From contig DXMX01000004.1 of NCBI GenBank assembly GCA_019413955.1, positions 46,026 to 66,347 of the forward strand: DNA of 20,322 nt. Direction: 5' to 3'. The notes beneath the pieces are model-generated. The model saw only the letters and a list, made by a program, of their open reading frames with translations. It was not told where the DNA came from and searched no databases. This stretch comes from Collinsella sp. (GTDB lineage Bacteria; Actinomycetota; Coriobacteriia; Coriobacteriales; Coriobacteriaceae). Below are positions 13,483-20,322 of this stretch, piece after piece (position 1 is the stretch's first letter; the number at the start of each line of letters is the position of its first letter). The position numbers and the translations under genes were made by a program.

Positions 13483-14688
13483 CTATTTAACCTCGATGAG
13501 CTCGTACTTGCTCGTGCCCAAGCCGATCTTCTCGGCATGCGCGATGCACGCGCGCCAGTCGGTGTCAGGATGTGTGATGCAGAAGGGGTCACGCGCCTGC
13601 TCGCCCTCCAGATGCTCGTGGTTATGCTCCATCTTGGCCGCGCTATCGGTGAGCTCGGTGTTGGGCAGCGGCTCGGATGCCATGACGGCATCGGCGCAGG
13701 CCTGGTCGATGGCGACCGGGTCGAAGCTCGCAAACATACCGATATCGTTGACGATAGGCGTGTCGTTTTCGGGATGGCAATCGCAGTTGGGGCTGATATC
13801 CATGGCAAGCGAGATATGGAAGCTCGGGCGCCCGTCGACAACGGCCTTGGTGTACTCGGCGATCTTGCAGTTGAGCACGTCGGCCGCGGCGTCATAGCCG
13901 GGCTTGATGCAGTCCTGGTTGCATGCCGCAATGCAGCGCCCGCAGCCCACGCAGCGATTGTGGTCGATAGCGGCGACGTGCACCGTGCGGGTGTTGCCGT
14001 TGGCAAGCTCGCGCTCGCGGGTGTCGTCGAACGAGATAGCGTTGTGCGCGCAGATCTTTTCGCAGGCATGGCAGCCAACGCAGTGCTCGGTCGCGACGTT
14101 CGGCTTGCCGGCGGCATGCTGCTCCATCTTGCCGGCGCGGCTGCCGCCTCCCATACCCAGGTTCTTCATGGCGCCGCCAAAGCCGGCCTGCTCATGGCCC
14201 TTAAAGTGGGTGAGGCTGATCACGATATCGGCATCCATGAGTGCCTGACCGATCTTGGCCTCGTGCACGTACTCGCCGCCCTCGACCGGGACGAGCTCCT
14301 CGTCGGTACCCTTGAGGCCGTCGGCGATGATGATCTGGCAACCCGTGGCATACGGGGTAAAGCCGTTCTGGTAGGCGGTGTCGATGTGCTCGAGCGCGTT
14401 TTTACGGCTACCGACATAGAGCGTGTTGCAGTCGGTGAGGAAGGGCTTGCCGCCCAGCTCCTTCACGACATCCGCGACGGCGCGAGCGTAGTTGGGGCGC
14501 AAAAAGCTCAGGTTGCCCAACTCGCCAAAATGGATCTTGATGGCGACGAACTTGTTCTCAAAGTCAATCTGCTCGATACCGGCGTGACGGATGAGGCGCT
14601 TGAGCTTGTCGAGCTGGCTCTCGCGAGCATGCGTGCGTAGGTTGGTGAAGTACACCTTAGCGGGTGCTGCGGGTGCAGTTGCGGTCAT
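13483..14688 (-). CDS. DUF362 domain protein with two 4Fe-4S clusters
   Basis: A 401-residue cytoplasmic iron-sulfur protein. DUF362 sequence surrounds a ferredoxin insert: KIHFGELGN (51-59), ISLTHFKGHEQAGFGGAMKN (157-176), then C-x2-C-x2-C-x3-C twice (Cys203/206/209/213 and Cys246/249/252/256), and a C-terminal DUF362 half containing SFDPVAIDQACAD. Additional cysteines occur at NCDCHPE (301-307). The clusters suggest electron transfer, common in strict anaerobes, but no partner enzyme adjoins it and the reaction is unknown. The start ATG has GAGGGG about 8 nt upstream. It is a single-gene unit with its own likely promoter and the shared terminator. Confidence 0.9.
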   Translation of the reverse strand: MTATAPAAPAKVYFTNLRTHARESQLDKLKRLIRHAGIEQIDFENKFVAIKIHFGELGNLSFLRPNYARAVADVVKELGGKPFLTDCNTLYVGSRKNALEHIDTAYQNGFTPYATGCQIIIADGLKGTDEELVPVEGGEYVHEAKIGQALMDADIVISLTHFKGHEQAGFGGAMKNLGMGGGSRAGKMEQHAAGKPNVATEHCVGCHACEKICAHNAISFDDTRERELANGNTRTVHVAAIDHNRCVGCGRCIAACNQDCIKPGYDAAADVLNCKIAEYTKAVVDGRPSFHISLAMDISPNCDCHPENDTPIVNDIGMFASFDPVAIDQACADAVMASEPLPNTELTDSAAKMEHNHEHLEGEQARDPFCITHPDTDWRACIAHAEKIGLGTSKYELIEVK

Positions 14689-14730
14689 AGATCTATCCCC
14701 TCGGTCTATATGGCGTTACAGACATAGGAG

Positions 14731-14761
14731 ATGGTACCCGTTAAAGCGGGGTTAATGTCAA
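14731..14761 (-). promoter_or_regulatory. Probable promoter of the DUF362 ferredoxin gene
   Basis: A perfect TTGACA -35 (minus strand, 14761-14756) is followed after a long 19-bp spacer by TACCAT (14736-14731). A CCCG/CGGG inverted repeat sits in the spacer. The long spacer may indicate activation by a DNA-distorting regulator, or the true -10 may differ. Confidence 0.45.
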
Positions 14762-14771
14762 GCACGGCGCC

Positions 14772-14893
14772 CAGTCATTGGGTACTCATTGGGGACGGAC
14801 TTAAATGAGTGCCTCGCCACCTGGCAGCTAGGGACGTTCCTTTCCCGCCGGCAGCTGGGGACAGTCCTTGCCATCCCGGCCGGCAGACCGGCG
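14772..14893. repeat. GGGGAC-type intergenic repeat cluster
   Basis: Three GGGGAC/AGGGAC units lie in tandem: CATTGGGGACGGACTTAAATG, then AGGGACGTTCCTTTC, then GGGGACAGTCCTTG, with CCGGC-rich spacers. Positions 14774-14796 are identical, in inverse orientation, to 19506-19528, and the last two units resemble 19366-19428 closely. It lies between the DUF362 promoter and the methyltransferase 3' end and contains no ORF worth calling. Confidence 0.8.
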
Positions 14894-14915
14894 AATCATC
14901 GGCATCTGGTAAGAG

Positions 14916-15017
14916 GGACGCCCCGTCACGTTTGTGGCGGCGCGCCTTGGTTTGGCGGCGCGTTCTGGCGTGGCCACAATCTGGTTTGATGGCGTGCCCT
15001 GGCGTGACGGAGCGTCC
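14916..15017. repeat. Inverted repeat with internal degenerate GGCG-rich direct repeats
   Basis: GGACGCCCCGTCACG (14916-14930) and CGTGACGGAGCGTCC (15003-15017) are inverted with 14 of 15 matches. Between them GTTTG...GGCGNG...TGGCGTG-type units recur about three times. It directly follows the methyltransferase gene on the minus strand, so a transcript-end role is possible, but no T run is seen. Confidence 0.5.
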
Positions 15018-15029
15018 TGGCGCGGACCG

Positions 15030-15674
15030 CTAGCCCTTTCGCGCGACCAGATGCGCGCGGAATCCCTTCTGTGCCTCGAGCTTGAGCGGGGTGAGCCCGG
15101 ATTCCTCGACGAGCGCGCGTAGCTCGGACAGCTTGAGGATGCGCACGTCGCCATGGCCCAAGAGGCGTGCCAGCGGTAGCTCGATGTTGTTCATGAGCCA
15201 GACCGCGACATCGTTCGAGGTGTAGTCGCGAAGGACCAGTCGCCCGCCGGGCCGAAGGACGCGTGCCACCTCGGCGAAAAACCTCTCCGGATGCGGGTAG
15301 TGGTGGAAGCTGTTGGAGCAGAGCACGGCGTCGAAGCTCCGGGGCTCGAAGGGCAGTGCCTCCGCGTCTCCGACGACAAAGCTGACGTTATCGAGCCGCT
15401 TTGCCCGGGCGACGTCGATCATCCCGGGTGTGAGATCGAGTCCAGTCAAGTGCTTGTTGGGGTACCGGGCGTGGAGCAGTTCTAGGACGGCTCCGGTTCC
15501 ACAGCCCACGTCGAGCACGTCCTCGAAGGGTTCGAGCTCAAGTTCCTCGAGCATTTGCGGATAGTCGTCCTTGCACATCTCGTAAATGCCGGCATGGCCG
15601 GATTCATAGACCTTTGCCGCCTCGGTGAACTCCTTGATGGAGAGCTGCTTGAGCTCCTCTGCCGATCTTGCCAT
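15030..15674 (-). CDS. Class I SAM-dependent methyltransferase
   Basis: A 214-residue cytoplasmic Rossmann-fold enzyme. The SAM-binding glycine loop DVGCGTG (55-61), the acidic strand end GLD (Asp80), GDAEALPF (102-109) and a post-motif VLRPGGRLVLRDYTS (139-153) are all present. The pattern is that of the UbiE/type-11 group. N-terminal residues 1-40 are helical and could form the substrate lid. AAGGAG lies 4 nt before the chosen ATG; an upstream start at 15740 would add a non-family arginine-rich tail. It follows the ABC permease on the same strand, behind a hairpin. The substrate cannot be told from sequence. Confidence 0.9.
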   Translation of the reverse strand: MARSAEELKQLSIKEFTEAAKVYESGHAGIYEMCKDDYPQMLEELELEPFEDVLDVGCGTGAVLELLHARYPNKHLTGLDLTPGMIDVARAKRLDNVSFVVGDAEALPFEPRSFDAVLCSNSFHHYPHPERFFAEVARVLRPGGRLVLRDYTSNDVAVWLMNNIELPLARLLGHGDVRILKLSELRALVEESGLTPLKLEAQKGFRAHLVARKG

Positions 15675-15748
15675 GGGTCTCCTTCTGTTCGGGGAAGTCT
15701 GACGTTGCGCGCGCTTGCCCACGTCGGGCCTGGCGGGCAAATAACGCA

Positions 15749-15778
15749 GGGGGCACCCTTCCTTCGGTTCGTGCCCCC
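15749..15778 (-). terminator. Terminator-like hairpin after the ABC permease
   Basis: An 8-bp GC-rich stem (GGGGGCAC, 15749-15756, with GTGCCCCC, 15771-15778) encloses a 14-nt loop, 16 bp past the permease stop. On the minus strand the following tract TGCGTTATTTG has only a few T, so termination may be partial. Confidence 0.6.
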
Positions 15779-15794
15779 GCGTGCGGGCGGTTCT

Positions 15795-18461
15795 CTATTC
15801 CTGGACCTTCAGCGCCTCGGAGAGGCTCACGCGCTTGATGGAGCGCGTGTGCAGCAGCGCCACGACCAGGTAGGTTGCAAAGCCGATTCCTGCGCATGCC
15901 GCCATGGACCAAGCGGGCACGTAGATCTCGATATTGCCGTTATAGGCGAGCAGCATCGAGCGGAAGATGGCCGTTAGCGAGCCAATAATGACCGGCAGGC
16001 TCAGCACGAGTGACGCCGCCACACACAGCGTGATCGAGCGGATGTACAGATGTGAGATCTCGCCATCGCGATAGCCAAAGACCTTCATGTAGCTGATCGA
16101 ACGGGCACTGTGGTCGATCACGGCCTTAGTCAGCAGGTACATAAACAGCAAGAAGATGAACACCGCAAGCCCAACCATCATGCCGATCATTTTGCTCATC
16201 ATGCCAATGAACTGGTCGCCCACGGCGCGCATGTCGTCGGGCGTGGTGTCGCCGGCAAAGTAGCGCGCGTCGAGGTCGAGCTTCTCGTCGCTCACATAGC
16301 CGTTAAAGTAGGCGGCATCGTTGCCGAACAGCTCGTTAAAGTCGTCGATACTCATATAGATATTCATGTCCGACTTGGAGCCCCAGGCACAGTCCTTGCC
16401 CGCGTACTCAAAGGAATAATGCTCGCCCTCGTACTTGTCGCTGAGTGCGACCTTCTGGCCCTCGCTCCAGCCAAACTTATCGAGCAGACCGCCGCCAAAG
16501 ACGACGCGCCCATCGCCGACGTTGAGGTCTTTCCAATAGCGCGAATCGGATGAAATGCCGTAGACGGAAATCGTCTCCTCGCCATTTCCATCGCCGCGGT
16601 CATATTGCAGCTGGTAAACGGCGTATTTCTCGGCCTGCGCGATTGCGCCCGCGCCGTTGTCGGTCGTATTGACCGGGTGAATGTCGTCGTTGTCGGTGTC
16701 GATCTTAGAGGCCTTATCGATCAGGTCGATAGCCTCGTCGCGGTTGCAGCCAAGGGCATCGGCAAGATCATCGAGGCGCGCATAAAGCGCATCCTTCTTG
16801 TCCTGAACCTTGGCGAGCGCGTCCTGCACCGCGGTCAGGCTCTCAGCAGACGGAGATGCGGTCGCGGCATCGGCTGCCGTCTGCGCCTCATCGGCCGCGT
16901 CGTCAAGCTCGTCATCGGCATCCCGGGCAGCAGTTAGCAGCGCGCCGTCAACCGATTGCAAGCGCTCGAGTGCCGACCACTGCTCGCGCTCCTCGGCAGT
17001 ACCCTCGAGCTCCAGCGGCGCCTTGAGCGTGTACTGGTGCTCGACGACCAGACTCGTCTCGAGGTTGTCCGCATAGTGCGTCATCGTGGGCAAAATCGCC
17101 AGGCCAAAGAGCAGTAGCAGCGAGGCAAACGCGATGCCCACGAACAGCGTGGCGAAGTTGCCCAGATTGCGCAGGAAGATACGCAGGCGAAAGCGGGAAA
17201 CAAAGCCTATGCGCTCCGGCAGCTGCAGGCCGCGCTTGGTGCCCGATTTGCCGCTCGCTTCGTGACGCAGAAATTGCAACGGCGTCTTGCCCATTTTGCG
17301 GAGCAGGCCAACCAGCGTGATGAGGATGAGTGCGGCGGCGGGAACCACGGCGCACTTCACAAAGATCTCCCAGCTCCAGTACACCTGGAAGGGCGGCAGG
17401 CTGTACGAACCGTAATAGAGGCTGCGCATGGGCTCGGTAAAGAACACAACGCCGAGCGCAGTGCCCAAAAGCGCCGCGACCACGCCCACGATGGCGGGAA
17501 GTGCCAGGTAGTGCAGCACGATCTCGCGTCGACGATAGCCGCTGGCGAGCAACGTGCCGATGATGGCGCTCTCCTCCTCGATGGTGGCGTCGGTAAGGAC
17601 CACAAAGACAAACGCCATGATCACGATGATGATATCGAGCAGCGTCATCCACATCATGGAGTCGCCGTCCACGTCGTCGCGCGCATAGCCAATGCCCTGG
17701 TTGGAATCGGCGTCGGTCAGATCGTCAACGCGCGCGTCGGCATCGGTCAGCGCCTCGACCATATCCTGCTCGGCGTCGATGCGGTCCGCGGTGGGGAGGT
17801 CGCGGTCGGTAAAGGTAAAGGAGTAGGTGTAGGCGGGTGCGCCGCCGGCATCCTCAAGCGCGGCAAAGCCGGCATCGGTGACCTCGGCCACGCCGTACGT
17901 GATGGTGTTCACCGTAAAGTCCGAATTGTTGAGGAACAGCGCCTGGCTATCGGGCTGGGTCATGATGCCGCAAATGGTGTAGGTGCGGCCCTCAAGCTCG
18001 ACCTTATCGCCCGCGGCGAGGTCGTTGTTGGTGGCAAAGACACGGTCGATGGCCACCTCGTCGTCCGCCTTGGGTTCCTTGCCCTCACAGTAGGACGCGA
18101 TATCGACCTTGGTGCGGTGCGCATAGGTGCGCAGCGTGCGCTTGGTGCCGTCGTCACCGGTCGCCTTTTTGACGATGGCGTCGATGGAAAAATTCTTGTA
18201 GAGCGTGACGCCGCCGACGTCGCCGGCCGCGTCCTCGGCGGCCTTAAGCTGGTCGTTAGTGGCCTCAAAGGCCGTGGTCACGCGACCGTCCTCAATCGTG
18301 TACTCGTCGCGCATATCGTCGATGAGGCAGCCGATGGAATGTGCCGCGAGCAAAAAGCCCGAGGTGAGGGCAATGCTTCCGCACATAAGAAGAAAGATGC
18401 CCAGGTATTTGCCGATATTGCGGCGCAGCTCGCGCGGGAGACGTTTTGCGAGAGGTGTCAT
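15795..18461 (-). CDS. FtsX-type ABC transporter permease
   Basis: At 888 residues this is a large permease with two FtsX domains. Membrane segments lie near 18-40, 270-292, 317-342, 367-388, 434-458, 753-780, 807-832 and 852-873. The ASGYRRREI (306-314) and KVFGYRDGEI (793-802) motifs mark the cytoplasmic ends of each FtsX domain, as in MacB-like and bacitracin/lantibiotic resistance permeases. Two extracellular domains are present; the second contains an acidic, alanine-rich, probably coiled-coil stretch (about 505-585). It works with the ATPase encoded 8 bp upstream. I chose the ATG at 18461, with AGGCGG 4 nt before it, over a TTG at 18476 that overlaps the ATPase. No two-component genes adjoin, so export of a lipid, peptide or antibiotic remains open. 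Confidence 0.9.
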   Translation of the reverse strand: MTPLAKRLPRELRRNIGKYLGIFLLMCGSIALTSGFLLAAHSIGCLIDDMRDEYTIEDGRVTTAFEATNDQLKAAEDAAGDVGGVTLYKNFSIDAIVKKATGDDGTKRTLRTYAHRTKVDIASYCEGKEPKADDEVAIDRVFATNNDLAAGDKVELEGRTYTICGIMTQPDSQALFLNNSDFTVNTITYGVAEVTDAGFAALEDAGGAPAYTYSFTFTDRDLPTADRIDAEQDMVEALTDADARVDDLTDADSNQGIGYARDDVDGDSMMWMTLLDIIIVIMAFVFVVLTDATIEEESAIIGTLLASGYRRREIVLHYLALPAIVGVVAALLGTALGVVFFTEPMRSLYYGSYSLPPFQVYWSWEIFVKCAVVPAAALILITLVGLLRKMGKTPLQFLRHEASGKSGTKRGLQLPERIGFVSRFRLRIFLRNLGNFATLFVGIAFASLLLLFGLAILPTMTHYADNLETSLVVEHQYTLKAPLELEGTAEEREQWSALERLQSVDGALLTAARDADDELDDAADEAQTAADAATASPSAESLTAVQDALAKVQDKKDALYARLDDLADALGCNRDEAIDLIDKASKIDTDNDDIHPVNTTDNGAGAIAQAEKYAVYQLQYDRGDGNGEETISVYGISSDSRYWKDLNVGDGRVVFGGGLLDKFGWSEGQKVALSDKYEGEHYSFEYAGKDCAWGSKSDMNIYMSIDDFNELFGNDAAYFNGYVSDEKLDLDARYFAGDTTPDDMRAVGDQFIGMMSKMIGMMVGLAVFIFLLFMYLLTKAVIDHSARSISYMKVFGYRDGEISHLYIRSITLCVAASLVLSLPVIIGSLTAIFRSMLLAYNGNIEIYVPAWSMAACAGIGFATYLVVALLHTRSIKRVSLSEALKVQE

Positions 18462-18469
18462 GGCGCCGC

Positions 18470-19183
<714 letters not shown>

Positions 19184-19206
19184 GCTATCCCCCATTGTTA
19201 GCCTTA

Positions 19207-19230
19207 TACTACTTTATGAGCGTAATAGTA
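19207..19230 (-). promoter_or_regulatory. Possible operator upstream of the ABC ATPase gene
   Basis: TACTA (19207-19211) and TAGTA (19226-19230) are inverted around a 14-bp AT-rich centre in an otherwise GC-rich sequence. The AT-rich stretch 19196-19275 contains plausible but imperfect -10 hexamers (TACTAT, TAGTAT). No adjacent regulator is seen; arms of 5 bp could arise by chance. Confidence 0.3.
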
Positions 19231-19276
19231 AACCATGGCGAACTATTTTTGGGCGAGGCCTAAAATTTATTTCAGG

Positions 19277-19530
19277 CTAGTCATTGGGGACGTTCTTAAA
19301 TGACTAGTCGCTGGGGACGTTCTTGAACGACTAGCCGCTAGGGACACTCTTTCGCCACCCGGCACTTGGGGACGTTCCTTTCCTACCGGCAGCTGGGGAC
19401 AGTCCTTGGCAACCCGACCGGCAAGCCGGCGGTTCGGCAAAGACTGTCCCCGATGACTAGTCGTTTAAGTCTGTCCCCAATGACCACTCTTGGTCGTTTA
19501 AGTCTGTCCCCAATGAGTACCCAATGACTA
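19277..19530. repeat. Array of about eight GGGGAC-type palindromic repeat units
   Basis: Five forward units (cores near 19287, 19313, 19340, 19368 and 19395) are followed by three in reverse (ending near 19451, 19478 and 19511). CTAGTCATT/AATGACTAG (19277-19307) and CTAGTCG/CGACTAG (19304-19334) are overlapping palindromes. GGGGACAGTC (19395-19404) and GACTGTCCCC (19442-19451) are the arms of a long hairpin at the turning point. A 23-base direct repeat occurs at 19461-19483 and 19494-19516. It fills the gap between the ABC ATPase promoter and the ABC-2 permease gene. Similar GGGGAC-core repeats in other bacteria occur with IS200-like (Y1/RAYT) transposases; none is in the window. Confidence 0.85.
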
Positions 19531-19535
19531 GGTGG

Positions 19536-20322
19536 CTAGGCGTGGGATTTGTTGTGGGCGAGGGCTAGGCCTACGGCGGCGATGGCCACGGCAAAGAGCG
19601 CCGTGACGCCTAGGTCGCAGGCGATGTCGCCCAGCACGGTGGACGTCAGGTCCGCGGCGAGCGCCTTGCCGATCGCGTCGTTCACCCAATATGTCGGCAC
19701 AAAGTGCGCCACCGTCTGCACGGCCGGGCCCATCAGCGACAGCGGCATCCAGGCGCCGCCCAAAAACGTCATGAGCATGCCGAGCAGGTTGCCCACACCG
19801 TTGAGCAGCTCCTCGCGCGCGCCCAGGCTCGAAAGCGCAAAGCCAACGGCCAGCAGCGTGCACGCCAGGGCAAACGTCGCCGCCAGTGCCAGACACACGC
19901 GACCCACGCCGACCTCGGCAACCGCGCCGGCAAAGCCCACGACGCCCATCATGCTCGACACAAACCAGATGCAGACGGTGAGCACCGCGGCAGCCGCAAA
20001 CACGGCAAGCGAACGCTGGCGCCCGGAGATTGGGCCGGCCTCCATGCGGCGCACGCGCTCGGGCTCGTTCATGCCCGAGAACACCAGCCCCACCGACACG
20101 ATGACAGACGAGATGATCGCGTACGCACCAAAGTTGAAATACGACTCGAGCGTGGCGGCGGCTGTCGAGTCAACCTTGACCTGCTCGATCTCGACCTTGG
20201 CGCGCTTCGCGGCCGCATGCTCGGCAGCCTTGGCGACGCTACCGTTAGAGGCGGCGGGCTCAAGCGCGGCCGCAGCGCCCGCGAGCGAGATCCAGCGCGA
20301 GGCCTCGGCAGACGAAAGCGCC
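19536..20322 (-). CDS. ABC-2 type transporter permease, C-terminal part
   Basis: The frame is open to the right edge of the window; about 262 residues are visible and the start lies beyond. A polar stretch near the visible beginning, probably extracellular (about 35-75), is followed by six hydrophobic segments. These include YAIISSVIVSVGLVF near 76-92, then LAVFAAAAVLTVCIWFVSSM, then a GNLLGMLMTFLGGAWMPLS segment typical of ABC-2 permeases, and a last helix before the C-terminal HNKSHA. The motif FSGMNEPERVRRMEAGPIS links the first two. Its partner ATPase is not in view. The TAG stop lies 5 bp from the repeat array, with no separate terminator visible. Confidence 0.82.
   Translation of the reverse strand, partial: ALSSAEASRWISLAGAAAALEPAASNGSVAKAAEHAAAKRAKVEIEQVKVDSTAAATLESYFNFGAYAIISSVIVSVGLVFSGMNEPERVRRMEAGPISGRQRSLAVFAAAAVLTVCIWFVSSMMGVVGFAGAVAEVGVGRVCLALAATFALACTLLAVGFALSSLGAREELLNGVGNLLGMLMTFLGGAWMPLSLMGPAVQTVAHFVPTYWVNDAIGKALAADLTSTVLGDIACDLGVTALFAVAIAAVGLALAHNKSHA

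Noticed and set aside
14789..15122. Short plus-strand frames (60-75 codons) in the gap before the methyltransferase
   Set aside because: They run through the repeat units, have no SD and no recognisable protein features.
19277..19530. CRISPR array
   Set aside because: The units are palindromic, of unequal spacing and mixed orientation, often overlapping, with no regular unique spacers and no cas genes.

Overview
The window looks like a chromosomal segment of a high-GC Gram-positive anaerobe of the Coriobacteriia, most likely Collinsella or a close relative. This is inferred from four things: the protein types (an NRAMP-related transporter beside an MgtE-like protein, a DUF362 ferredoxin, a cyanophycin-synthetase-N-like protein), the strong codon bias, the dense long ORFs, and families of intergenic 'GGGGAC...' palindromic repeats. 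No tRNA, rRNA, CRISPR array, phage gene or intact insertion sequence is visible. Only two genes lie on the plus strand; all others are on the minus strand.

Left part (1-7702): the 5' end of a ribokinase gene (minus, cut by the window edge) diverges from an OafA-type membrane acyltransferase with a C-terminal SGNH domain. Next, on the minus strand, comes a two-gene magnesium locus: a PRC-barrel/MgtE_N/CBS membrane protein followed 8 bp later by an NRAMP-related transporter that has lost the residues used for transition metals. Upstream of it is a long GC-rich leader with a three-way junction, a hairpin that competes with that junction, and a hairpin touching the Shine-Dalgarno sequence. I match this leader to no known riboswitch class; it is the best candidate for an undescribed element here. 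Then follows a NodB-fold protein whose metal and catalytic histidines are gone.

Middle (7724-12265): a minus-strand block of a PRC-barrel protein overlapping a YtxH protein, a stand-alone cyanophycin-synthetase-N-like protein, a CNNM/CorC-type CBS transporter, and a TrhA/hemolysin III membrane protein. Several have links to magnesium or the cell envelope, but a shared function is only an inference.

Right part (12188-20322): a membrane-anchored alpha/beta hydrolase (plus) is driven by a clear sigma-70-like promoter flanked by two near-identical 14-bp palindromes. A 132-bp inverted-repeat element and a bidirectional terminator separate it from a convergent DUF362 ferredoxin protein. After a repeat-rich 341-bp gap come a class I methyltransferase, an FtsX-type ABC permease with its ATPase, a 254-bp array of palindromic repeats, and the 3' part of an ABC-2 type permease that runs off the window.

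All coordinates, motifs and base pairings were read by eye; no folding, alignment or database search was run.
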